From NCBI RefSeq assembly GCF_022179285.1, contig NZ_BPQO01000041.1, forward strand, positions 1-46,829: a stretch of DNA of 46,829 nucleotides, given 5' to 3'. This document shows, in pieces, positions 8,345-16,649 of this stretch. The notes under the pieces are model-generated. The model was not told the DNA's origin. It worked only from the letters and a program-made list of their open reading frames with translations, and made no database searches. The DNA comes from Methylobacterium hispanicum. Lineage in GTDB: Bacteria > Pseudomonadota > Alphaproteobacteria > Rhizobiales > Beijerinckiaceae. The translations under genes were made by a program, and so were the position numbers. The first letter of the stretch is position 1. The number at the start of each line of letters is the position of its first letter.

Positions 8345-8514
8345 GCGCGCGCGCGACGCGCCGGGCCCTCGGGCACCGGCTGGCCCATCTCGGGCGCCTC
8401 CTCGGAGCCGGGCTGTTCCTGGCCACCTGCGGCGTCGCCTCCTACACGGCCGGGGCCCGCCACCGCGCGGACCCGGCCCCGAATCGGATCGCCGACCCGG
8501 TCTGCCGCCGCTGA
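8341..8514 (+). CDS. Small (57-residue) one-pass membrane protein
   Basis: A 57-residue peptide with a basic N-terminus (SARATRRALGHRLAHLGR), one hydrophobic segment (LLGAGLFLATCGVASYTAG) and a short C-terminal tail. Its ATG overlaps the stop of the preceding gene by 4 nt, which supports real translation. The Cys in FLATC resembles a lipobox, but the residue before it is Thr rather than Gly/Ala/Ser, so a lipoprotein call is weak. A short Rz1-like or other lysis accessory is conceivable. It is the last gene of the phage-derived block. Confidence 0.5.
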   Translation: MSARATRRALGHRLAHLGRLLGAGLFLATCGVASYTAGARHRADPAPNRIADPVCRR

Positions 8515-8724
8515 GATCCGCGTCGAGCCCGCACGCGGCCCGGCCGCGCCGCGGGAACCGCGGCGGCGCTCGCGTGTAAGAGCCTGCCATCCCCGCTCCG
8601 GCCCCGCCCGCGCCACCCTTCGCGCCGACCATGACGAAACGACCCGCCCCCAGCCCCGAGGACCGCGCGCCCGGCGCGGCCGCCCCGCCCGGAGCGCGGT
8701 CGGCAGCGGTGCCCGGCGGTGATA

Positions 8725-8741
8725 TTCAGGGCGCATTCAGT
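8725..8741 (+). promoter_or_regulatory. ATTCAG direct repeat, probable response-regulator operator
   Basis: ATTCAG occurs at 8725-8730 and 8736-8741, an 11-bp head-to-tail period. That is the spacing typical of direct-repeat sites bound by OmpR/PhoB-type regulators. It lies 25-41 bp upstream of the ATG of the PepSY-like gene, which precedes an OmpR-type regulator gene. Autoregulation is inferred. Confidence 0.5.
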
Positions 8742-8765
8742 GCCCCCGGACCACAAGTCCTGCCC

Positions 8766-9143
8766 ATGCGCCACGCCCTCGCCCTTCTCGCACTGAGCCT
8801 GACCGCGGCGGCGCTCGTCGCGGGCGGCCCGGGCACGATGGCCGAGGAGCCCGACGAGAACGCCCCGCGCCTCGCCCAGGCCTCGTCCGGCCCAGCCCCG
8901 CGGCTCGATGCCTGCCTCTCGGCCGCGGACCTGCGCGAGGAGGTCTCGGAGAAGCGCGTGATCGAGCCGGTGGCGGCGATCCGCGCCGCCCGCACGGTGA
9001 TCCCGCGGGCCGAGATCCAGCGCGCCAGCCTGTGCCGGCACGAGGACGGGCTCGTCTACATGCTCACCGCCTTGCGCCGGGACGGGCATTTCGTGCACGT
9101 GATGGTGGATGCCAAGACCGGCCGGGTCGCGGGACAATACTAG
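8766..9143 (+). CDS. Secreted PepSY-like protein linked to a two-component system
   Basis: 125 residues with a signal peptide (RHALALLALSLTAAALVAGG). A single PepSY-like unit follows near the C-terminus: EVIEPVAAIRAART-like helix (VIEPVAAIRAARTVIPRAEI), a strand with one Cys (SLCRHEDGLVYMLTAL) and the closing strand that marks these proteins (HVMVDAKTGRVAGQY). A second Cys lies at DACLSAADL. Such small periplasmic PepSY proteins are commonly encoded just before PhoP/PhoQ-like systems and may modulate the kinase; that role is inferred. The start was placed at 8766 because an upstream in-frame ATG at 8631 would put about 45 Pro/Ala-rich residues before the signal peptide. Confidence 0.75.
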   Translation: MRHALALLALSLTAAALVAGGPGTMAEEPDENAPRLAQASSGPAPRLDACLSAADLREEVSEKRVIEPVAAIRAARTVIPRAEIQRASLCRHEDGLVYMLTALRRDGHFVHVMVDAKTGRVAGQY

Positions 9144-9174
9144 TTCGCGGTCCAAGACTTGAGGGAGTTGCGTC

Positions 9175-9852
<678 letters not shown>

Positions 9853-9956
9853 GACGGGGTCCGGTTGAGCGCTACGGACGCCGCAAATCCCCGGAAAATG
9901 CCGGCGTGCTCTATCCTTCCCCGCGCCGGGACACCCGGCCTCGAACGCCGTAGCCC

Positions 9957-11375
9957 ATGACCGCCCTCCTCCGGTTCCTCTCCCTGCGCCGCCGCTCGAT
10001 CGCGGTGCGGCTTGCCGTCTCGGCCTTCCTGGCCTCCTCGGCGATCCTCCTGATCGCGGCCTGGATCCTGACGACGCTCTACCGGGAGAACACCGAGCGC
10101 GCCTTCGACAGCCGGCTCCTCGTCTTCGCCAACAACCTCGCCACCGACCTCGTCTCGCCGGCCGACCCGGAGAGCCGCTCCTTCTCGCTCGGCGACCCGC
10201 GCTTCGACCTGCCGCTCTCGGGCTGGTACTGGCAGGTCGGGCGGCCGGACGCGCGCCCGCGGGACCTGCGCACCTCGCGCTCGCTCGTCGGCGTGCCCCT
10301 GAAGCCCGCGACCGACCCGGACAACAAGGCGGGCGTCGGCCAGATCCGCCAGGGCTACGGCCGGGCCCAGGACGACCGGCAGCTCCGCATCATCGAGCGC
10401 GACGTCGATCTCGGCGAGGAGGGGCGCTACACCGTGCGGGTGGCGGGCCCGGCCGACGAGATCGTCAACGACGTCGATCGCTTCCGCTTCTCCCTCTACG
10501 TCACCTTCGGGCTGCTCGGGCTCTCACTCGCGATCACCACCCTGCTGCAGATCCGCTTCGGCCTGCTGCCGCTCAAGAAGATGCGCGCCGCGCTCGGCAC
10601 CGTGCGGCGCGGCGAGGCCGACCGGATCACCGGCTCGTACCCCAGCGACATCGCGCCGCTCGCGGGCGAGATCAACCTCCTGATCGAGACCAACCGGGAG
10701 ATCCTGGAGCGCGCCCGCACCCAGGTCGGCAACCTCGCCCACGCGCTCAAGACCCCGCTCTCGATCATCGTGAACGAGGTCGGCGCCGCCGACGCGCCGG
10801 AGGACCTCTCCCAGAAGATCCGCGAGCAGGCCGCGGTGATGCGCGACCAAGTGAACTACCACCTCGACCGGGCGCGCGCCGCCGCGCTCGCGGGCACGCT
10901 CGGCACCTCGACGGAGGTCGAGCCGGCGCTGGCCGGGCTGGTGCGCACCTTCGGCAAGATCTACCGCGACAAGGACATCGCCTACGAGGTCCACGTGCCG
11001 CCGGGCCTGCGCTTCCGGGGCGAGCGCCAGGATTTCGAGGAGATGGTGGGCAACCTCGTCGACAACGCCTCGAAATGGGCGCACGGCCGCGTCGCGATCC
11101 GGGCCGAGGCGGTGGACACGGACGACTACCCCCATCTCCTCCTCTCGATCGAGGACGACGGGCCGGGCCTGCCGCCCGACGCCCGCAAGGCGGTGCTTGG
11201 ACGGGGTCGGCGCCTCGACGAGTCGAAGCCGGGCTCGGGCCTCGGGCTGTCGATCGTCGCGGATCTGGCCGCCCTCTACCGCGGGCGCTTCAGCCTCGAG
11301 GAGGCGGGACTCGGCGGCCTGCGCGCCGTGCTGGAGGTGCCGGGCGACGCGCCGGCCGGCGCCGCGACCCACTGA
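9957..11375 (+). CDS. PhoQ-like sensor histidine kinase
   Basis: A 472-residue inner-membrane kinase, the likely partner of the preceding regulator. TM1 is at about 19-41 and TM2 at about 178-200, enclosing a ~135-residue periplasmic sensor region. A HAMP linker follows (LLPLKKMRAALGTV). The H-box is NLAHALKTPLSI with His262. The ATPase domain has the N-box (NLVDNASKWA), G1 (IEDDGPGLP) and G2 (SGLGLSIVADLAALY). The H-box form with HALKTPL is typical of the PhoQ-like subgroup. The periplasmic part has no obvious acidic metal-binding cluster, so the signal cannot be named. Its stop codon is 1 nt from the start of a MITE-like repeat that may act as terminator. Confidence 0.92.
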   Translation: MTALLRFLSLRRRSIAVRLAVSAFLASSAILLIAAWILTTLYRENTERAFDSRLLVFANNLATDLVSPADPESRSFSLGDPRFDLPLSGWYWQVGRPDARPRDLRTSRSLVGVPLKPATDPDNKAGVGQIRQGYGRAQDDRQLRIIERDVDLGEEGRYTVRVAGPADEIVNDVDRFRFSLYVTFGLLGLSLAITTLLQIRFGLLPLKKMRAALGTVRRGEADRITGSYPSDIAPLAGEINLLIETNREILERARTQVGNLAHALKTPLSIIVNEVGAADAPEDLSQKIREQAAVMRDQVNYHLDRARAAALAGTLGTSTEVEPALAGLVRTFGKIYRDKDIAYEVHVPPGLRFRGERQDFEEMVGNLVDNASKWAHGRVAIRAEAVDTDDYPHLLLSIEDDGPGLPPDARKAVLGRGRRLDESKPGSGLGLSIVADLAALYRGRFSLEEAGLGGLRAVLEVPGDAPAGAATH

Positions 11376-11376
11376 C

Positions 11377-11625
11377 AGCCTGTTTGACCGCATCGCAGCC
11401 CCGACGAGAGCGTGAACCACCTCTTTCCCGGACGCCCGGAGCGTCAGCGGAGGGTGATCCGGGACCCAGACGATGAAGGGCCGCGAAGCGGCGCGATCCT
11501 TGGCACCGGCGCAGGGTTCGGACGCTCCGCATCTCCTTGTGCTGGGTCCCGGATCACCTTCCGCTGACGCTTCAGGCGTCCGGGAAAAGGGGCGGAGATC
11601 CTTTCGAACGCCGGTCCAACAGGCT
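11377..11625. repeat. 249-bp MITE-like inverted repeat (family A)
   Basis: The outer ends AGCCTGTTTGACCG (11377-11390) and CGGTCCAACAGGCT (11612-11625) are reverse complements with one mismatch. A second, longer pair of arms, about 11421-11469 and 11542-11588, matches with few differences (core CCCGGA...GTGATCCGGGACCCAG). About 72 bp lie between them. No ORF or transposase is inside, which suits a non-autonomous element. It fills the first part of a 425-bp gene-free gap (11376-11800); the remaining 175 bp before ccmI show no clear promoter or other feature. Confidence 0.85.
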
Positions 11626-11800
11626 CTGTGCGCGGGGCCCCGGCGGGTCCCCGACGGCAGCCCCGCCAAGGCCCCGCTCTTGTCATGGGGCCGAACTTGC
11701 GTGACACCGTGCCGCCAGAACAGGGGATCGTGCCGGGGCCCACCCGATCGTACGTACCCTTGGACGAGAGGTCCGGTCCGGGCCCGATCGACAGGGTCCG

Positions 11801-13234
11801 ATGACGCCGATCTGGTTCATACTGGCGGGCATGACCGCCGCGGCGGTGCTCGCGCTGCTCTGGCCGATGTCCCGGCGCATCCGCACCGGGCAGGGCGAGG
11901 CGGGCGCCGCGACCACCGAGACCGGCTTCTACGAGGACCAGCTCGCCGAGATCGAGCGGGATCTCGCCCGCGGCCTGATCGCGCCCGAGGAGGCCGAGGC
12001 CGCCCGCACCGAGGCCGCCCGCCGGCTGCTGCGCGCCAACCGGGCCTCGCAGGCGGGCGACGACCCGGGCGTGGCCGAGCCGCGCCTGCGCCAGCGCCGC
12101 GCGGCCTCCGCCTTCGCGCTCTCCACCATCCCCCTCGTCGCGCTGCTGGCCTACGGGCTCTACGGCTCGCCCGACCTGCCCGCCCAGACCCAGGCCGAGC
12201 GCCAGGCCCAGCAGGCCGGCAACCAGGACCTGATGAAGGCGATCGGCCAGATCGAGGCGAAGCTCGCGAGCGATCCCGGCGACGCGCGCGGCTGGGCGGT
12301 GCTCGCCCCCGTCTACATGCGGCTCGGCCGCTTCGCGGACGCCGCCCATGCCTACGAGGCGGTGGCCCGGCTCAAGGGCGAGACGCCCGCCACCCTCTCC
12401 GACTGGGGCGAGGCGCTGGTGGCGGCCGCCAACGGCACCGTGCCCGCGGAGGCCAAGCCGATCTTCGAGCGGGCGGTCGCCCTCGATCCGAACACGCCGA
12501 AGCCCCGCTTCTACCTCGCCCGCGCCGCCGAGCAGGCGGGCGACACGGGCGAGGCGATCCGCCAGCTCGACGCGATCGAGGCGGCGAGCCCCGCCGACGC
12601 GCCCTGGCTCGGCCTCGTGCGCGAGAGCCTCGCCCGCCTCAGGGGCGAGCCGGCGCCCCCGAAGGAGGCCGCCGCGCCGAAGGGCCCCCGCCCCGAGGAT
12701 CAGCAGGCGGCGATCCGCGGCATGGTGGACGGGCTCGACCGGCGCCTCTCCGAGACGGGCGGCACGCCGGAGGAGTGGCTGCGCCTCGCCCGCTCCCGCG
12801 CCGTGCTGGGCGAGGGCGACCGGGCCCACGAGGCGCTGGAGCGCGCCAGGAAGGCCCTGAAGGACGACCCGGCCGCGCTGGAGCGCCTGGAAGCGGGCGC
12901 GCGCGAGCTGGGATCGCGCGCCGCGGCGCCGGAGCCCGCCGCGCGGGCGGACACGGAATCCGCCATCGCCGCCGTCACCGCGATGCCGCCGGCCGAGCGC
13001 GACGCGGCGATCCGCGCCATGGTCGCGGGCCTCGACCGGCGCCTCGCCGCCAAGGGCGGCAGCGCCGAGGAGTGGATGCGGCTCGTGCGCTCCTACAGCG
13101 CGCTCGGCGACCGCGACCACGCCGCCCAGGCCCTTGAGCGCGCCCGCATGGCGCTCGCCGCCGATTCCGGGGCCAGCGTGCAGCTCGACGGGCTCGCCAA
13201 GGAACTGGGCCTCCCGGGCCGCGGCAAGCCCTGA
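11801..13234 (+). CDS. ccmI: Cytochrome c biogenesis protein CcmI
   Basis: CcmI helps deliver apocytochrome c to the haem-ligation machinery. The 477-residue product has TM1 at about 4-20, a conserved cytoplasmic loop (FYEDQLAEIERDLARGLI, then EEAEAARTEAARRLL) and TM2 at about 107-123 (ALSTIPLVALLAYGLYG). The periplasmic TPR region (~140-290) contains RGWAVLAPVYMRLGRF, TLSDWGEAL and PRFYLARAAEQAG. Unusually, the C-terminal module is present twice: AAIRGMVDGLDRRL...EEWLRLARSRAVLG (about 305-375) and AAIRAMVAGLDRRL...EEWMRLVRSYSALG (about 405-475). It is first in the ccm cluster; ccmE follows after 163 bp. Confidence 0.92.
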   Translation: MTPIWFILAGMTAAAVLALLWPMSRRIRTGQGEAGAATTETGFYEDQLAEIERDLARGLIAPEEAEAARTEAARRLLRANRASQAGDDPGVAEPRLRQRRAASAFALSTIPLVALLAYGLYGSPDLPAQTQAERQAQQAGNQDLMKAIGQIEAKLASDPGDARGWAVLAPVYMRLGRFADAAHAYEAVARLKGETPATLSDWGEALVAAANGTVPAEAKPIFERAVALDPNTPKPRFYLARAAEQAGDTGEAIRQLDAIEAASPADAPWLGLVRESLARLRGEPAPPKEAAAPKGPRPEDQQAAIRGMVDGLDRRLSETGGTPEEWLRLARSRAVLGEGDRAHEALERARKALKDDPAALERLEAGARELGSRAAAPEPAARADTESAIAAVTAMPPAERDAAIRAMVAGLDRRLAAKGGSAEEWMRLVRSYSALGDRDHAAQALERARMALAADSGASVQLDGLAKELGLPGRGKP

Positions 13235-13397
13235 CCGGCTCGAAGCGGCCCCCTCCCCCTGACAATCGGTCCCGGCTCCCGGACTTGACCCGGGCAGCGC
13301 CGGGGCCGACACCGTCGGGAGCAATTCAGAACGGCCAGGGCCGTGCCGGGCTCCGCGGCCCCGTCGGCACCCGGCCACGCGAGGGGACGAAGCCGCC

Positions 13398-13916
13398 GTG
13401 ACGCGCAAGAGACGCCGCCTGGTCCTGATCTGCGTCTGCGGCGGCGTGCTCGTGCTGGCCGTCGGCCTGATCCTCACGGCGATGAGCGGGTCGATCGTGT
13501 TCTTCCGCTCGCCTTCGGAGGTCGCGGCGCAGGGCGTGGGCCCGGGCGTGCGCTTCCGCCTCGGCGGCCTTATCGAGGCGGGCTCGGTCCGGCGCGGGCC
13601 CGACCAGACGGTCGATTTCAAGGTCACCGACACCAACGCGACGGTGCCGGTACACTACAAGGGGCTGCTGCCCGACCTGTTCCGCGAGGGACAGGGCGTG
13701 GTGGCGGAGGGGCGGCTCGAGCCCGGCGGCCTGTTCCGGGCCGACACGGTGCTGGCCAAGCACGACGAATCCTACATGCCGCGCGAGGTCGCCGACGCGC
13801 TCAAGGCGCAGGGGCGCTGGCAGGAGGGCGGGGCGAAGGCTACCCCAGACGCGAAGGCCGCCCCGCAGGCGACCACGAGCACCGACAGGACGCTCGGTCC
13901 GCGCAGCGAGCGCTAG
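13398..13916 (+). CDS. ccmE: Haem chaperone CcmE
   Basis: CcmE binds haem covalently in the periplasm and passes it to CcmF. 172 residues: a basic start, one membrane anchor at about 8-28 (LVLICVCGGVLVLAVGLIL) and an OB-fold domain with FRLGGLIEAGSV, VTDTNATVPVHYKGLLPDLF and GQGVVAEG. The haem-binding His122 and Tyr126 (AKHDESYMP) are both present. The C-terminal ~25 residues are Ala/Pro/Thr-rich and disordered-looking, a little longer than the E. coli protein. The GTG start at 13398 has a GAGGGG element upstream. ccmF begins 29 bp after the stop. Confidence 0.95.
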   Translation: MTRKRRRLVLICVCGGVLVLAVGLILTAMSGSIVFFRSPSEVAAQGVGPGVRFRLGGLIEAGSVRRGPDQTVDFKVTDTNATVPVHYKGLLPDLFREGQGVVAEGRLEPGGLFRADTVLAKHDESYMPREVADALKAQGRWQEGGAKATPDAKAAPQATTSTDRTLGPRSER

Positions 13917-13945
13917 AGGACGAAGCGAGAGGATCACCCCGAACT

Positions 13946-15943
13946 GTGCTCGTCGAGACCGGTCACTTCGCGCTGGCGCTGGCGCTGGCGCTCTCCCTCG
14001 TCCAGGCGGTGATGCCGCTCTGGGCCGCCCGCGCGCGCGAGCCCGCGCTGCGGCAGGTCGCCGTGCAGGCCGCGCTCGGCAGCTTCGCCTGCATCCTCTT
14101 CGCCTTCGCGGCGCTGACCTACGCGCACGCCACCTCGGACTTCTCGGTCCTGAACGTGGTGCAGAACTCGCACACGGCCAAGCCCTTCATCTACAAGCTC
14201 TCCGGCGTCTGGGGGAACCACGAGGGCTCGATGCTCCTCTGGATCCTGATCCTCACCCTGTTCGGCGCCCTGGTGGCGGTGGCGAAGAACGCCGTGCCGC
14301 CGGTGCTGCGCGCCAACACGCTGGGCGTCCAGGGCTTCATCACCTTCGTGTTCGTGCTCTTCCTGATCACGACCTCGAACCCGTTCACGCGCGCCGTGCC
14401 CGCGCCGCTCGAGGGCAACGATCTCAACCCGCTGCTGCAGGATCCCGGCCTCGCGATCCACCCGCCGCTGCTCTATGTCGGCTATGTCGGCTTCTCGATC
14501 ACTTTCGCGTTCGCGGTCGCCGCGCTGATCGACGGGCGCATCGACGCGGTCTGGGCACGTGCCGTGCGGCCCTGGACGCTGACCGCCTGGAGCTTCCTGA
14601 CGCTCGGCATCGCGATGGGTTCGTACTGGGCCTATTACGAGCTCGGCTGGGGCGGCTGGTGGTTCTGGGACCCGGTCGAGAACGCCTCGCTGATGCCCTG
14701 GATCGCCGGCACGGCGCTCGTGCACTCCACCGTCGTGATGGAGAAGCGCGACGCCCTGAAGGTCTGGACGGTGCTCCTCGCCATCCTCACCTTCTCGCTC
14801 TCGCTGCTCGGCACCTTCATCGTGCGCTCGGGCGTGCTGACCTCGGTCCACTCCTTCGCGGTCGATCCGACCCGCGGCGTCTTCATCCTGGCGATCCTCG
14901 TCCTGTTCATCGGCGGCTCGCTGACGCTGTTCGCGTGGCGCGCGCCGCTGCTGCGCCAGGGCGGCCTGTTCGCGCCGATCTCCCGCGAGGGCAGCCTCGT
15001 CCTCAACAACCTGTTCCTGGTCGCCGCCTGCGCCACCGTCTTCGTCGGCACGCTCTACCCGCTGCTCCTGGAGATGCTGACCGGCGAGAAGATCTCGGTC
15101 GGGCCGCCCTTCTTCAACGCCACCTTCATCCCGCTCGCGATCCCGCTCCTGCTGATCGTGCCCTTCGGGCAGGCACTCGCCTGGAAGCGCGGCGACGTGC
15201 TGGCCGCGAGCCAGCGCCTGTTCGCCGCGCTGGCCGCCGCCCTCGTGGTCGGGCTCGCGGCGCTGGCGCTGACCTGGGGCGGGCCGGTGCTCGCTCCCGT
15301 CGGCGTCGGGCTCGGCGCCTACCTGATCGTCGGCTCCGCGCTCGAGATCGTCGCGCGCGCCCGCGGCTACGGCTCGAACCGGGTGCGCGGCGCCGGCCTG
15401 ATCTGGCGGCGCGCCACCGGCCTGCCGCGCTCGGCCTGGGGCACGGCCCTGGCGCATGCGGGCGTCGGCGTCGCGGTGCTGGGCATCGCCGCGCAAGGGT
15501 GGGCGACCGAGGGGTTGGCCACGCTGAAGCCCGGCGGCACGCTGGCCGCCGGTCCCTACGTCGCCACCCTCGACCGGGTCGCGCCCCGGCCCGGCCCGAA
15601 CTACGAGGAGACCGCGGCCTTCCTGACCATCCGCACCGCGGCGGGCGACGTGGTCGGCCATGTCGATACCGGCAAGCGCTTCTACCCGAGCCGGCAGATG
15701 GCGGTGACGGAATCGGGCCTGCTCACGGTCGGCGCGAGCCAAGTCTACGCCAGCCTCGGCGAGATCCAGCCGGACGGCGTGGGCCTGCGCCTCTACTACA
15801 AGCCCTTCGTGCTGCTGATCTGGATCGGCGCCGTGATCATGGCGCTCGGCGGCGGCGTCTCGCTCACCGACCGGCGCATGCGCGTCGGCGCGCCGGTGCG
15901 GGCGAAGGCCAAGCCCGTGCCCAACGCGGTGCCGGCCGAATGA
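13946..15943 (+). CDS. ccmF: Cytochrome c haem lyase subunit CcmF
   Basis: CcmF is the polytopic membrane protein that attaches haem to apocytochrome c. 665 residues with about 14-15 hydrophobic segments. The family signatures are present: KLSGVWGNHEGSMLLW, the tryptophan-rich WWD domain (GWGGWWFWDPVENASLMPW), conserved periplasmic His residues (AIHPPLLYVGYVG; GTALVHSTV) and SGVLTSVHSFAVDPTRG. The GTG at 13946 was chosen as start because it sits just before the first membrane segment and matches family length (~650). Its stop overlaps the ATG of ccmH (ATGA), showing translational coupling. Confidence 0.96.
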   Translation: MLVETGHFALALALALSLVQAVMPLWAARAREPALRQVAVQAALGSFACILFAFAALTYAHATSDFSVLNVVQNSHTAKPFIYKLSGVWGNHEGSMLLWILILTLFGALVAVAKNAVPPVLRANTLGVQGFITFVFVLFLITTSNPFTRAVPAPLEGNDLNPLLQDPGLAIHPPLLYVGYVGFSITFAFAVAALIDGRIDAVWARAVRPWTLTAWSFLTLGIAMGSYWAYYELGWGGWWFWDPVENASLMPWIAGTALVHSTVVMEKRDALKVWTVLLAILTFSLSLLGTFIVRSGVLTSVHSFAVDPTRGVFILAILVLFIGGSLTLFAWRAPLLRQGGLFAPISREGSLVLNNLFLVAACATVFVGTLYPLLLEMLTGEKISVGPPFFNATFIPLAIPLLLIVPFGQALAWKRGDVLAASQRLFAALAAALVVGLAALALTWGGPVLAPVGVGLGAYLIVGSALEIVARARGYGSNRVRGAGLIWRRATGLPRSAWGTALAHAGVGVAVLGIAAQGWATEGLATLKPGGTLAAGPYVATLDRVAPRPGPNYEETAAFLTIRTAAGDVVGHVDTGKRFYPSRQMAVTESGLLTVGASQVYASLGEIQPDGVGLRLYYKPFVLLIWIGAVIMALGGGVSLTDRRMRVGAPVRAKAKPVPNAVPAE

Positions 15944-16392
15944 GGCGCGCGGCCCTCCTGCTCGCGGCGTTTCTCGCCGCCGGCCCGGCGCGCGCCGTGC
16001 AGCCGAACGAGGTCCTGCCGGACCCCGCCCTGGAGCACCGCGCCCGCGAGATCTCGGCGGGCCTGCGCTGCCTCGTCTGCCAGAACCAGTCGATCGACGA
16101 TTCCGACGCGCCGCTCGCCAAGGACCTGCGCGTGCTGGTGCGCGACCGGCTGAAGGCCGGCGACACCAACCAGCAGGCCGAGGACTTCATCGTGCGCCGC
16201 TACGGCGAGTTCGTGCTGCTGCGCCCGGTCTTCGGGCTGCACACGCTGCTGCTCTGGGCGACGCCGCTGCTCGCCGTGCTGCTCGGCGGCTTCGGCATCT
16301 GGCGCCTCGCCCGCCGCCGGGCGCCCGCGCCGGAGCGCGGCCTGAGCCCCGCCGAGGAGGCGGAAGTCGCCGCGCTGCTCAAGCGGGACTGA
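15940..16392 (+). CDS. ccmH: Cytochrome c maturation thioredoxin-like protein CcmH
   Basis: CcmH is a membrane-anchored thiol-oxidoreductase that reduces the CXXCH thiols of apocytochrome c. 150 residues: a signal peptide (1-20), the LRCLVCQNQ active site with Cys44 and Cys47, the three-helix bundle (DSDAPLAKDLR, GDTNQQAEDFIVRRYGEFVLLRP) and one C-terminal membrane segment (LLLWATPLLAVLLGGFGIW). The ATG overlaps the ccmF stop by 4 nt. It is the last gene of the cluster. The ccmA/B/C/D/G genes are not in the window and must be elsewhere. Confidence 0.95.
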   Translation: MRRAALLLAAFLAAGPARAVQPNEVLPDPALEHRAREISAGLRCLVCQNQSIDDSDAPLAKDLRVLVRDRLKAGDTNQQAEDFIVRRYGEFVLLRPVFGLHTLLLWATPLLAVLLGGFGIWRLARRRAPAPERGLSPAEEAEVAALLKRD

Positions 16393-16402
16393 TCCTGGGA
16401 TC

Positions 16403-16537
16403 CCCAAGGGGCTTGCCCCTTGGGCGGGGTCCCGGGGCGCGCAGCCCCGGGATTGGCTCGCCGGTCCCGGCTTTGCCGGGGCCGACGGGCCAAATGCAGG
16501 GTTCCACCCTGCACCCGCCAAAGGTCTCGACCTTTGG
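16403..16537. repeat. Array of five different hairpins
   Basis: Five stem-loops follow one another in 135 bp: CCCAAGGGG/CCCCTTGGG at 16403-16424 (loop CTTG); CCCGGGGC/GCCCCGGG at 16431-16451; GGTCCCGGC/GCCGGGGCC at 16463-16483 (one G:U pair); TGCAGGGT/ACCCTGCA at 16495-16513; and CCAAAGGT/ACCTTTGG at 16518-16537. Each stem has its own sequence and 8 or 9 bp. It begins 10 bp after the ccmH stop. It contains no T-run, so it is more likely a composite REP-like element than a simple terminator. Confidence 0.85.
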
Positions 16538-16649
16538 AATCCGCGACATCTCTGCGCAACGCACCCGCCCCGCTTGCCTCCGCGGCCGGTTCGGCACGAG
16601 TCTTGGATGCGGCGAATCGGAAAGAACCGATCATCCGGGAGGCACGGTC

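Noticed and set aside
8548..8564. GCCGCGG-GAA-CCGCGGC as a terminator after the phage-derived block
   Set aside because: It is a perfect 7-bp stem but no T-run follows, and such GC stems arise often by chance here.
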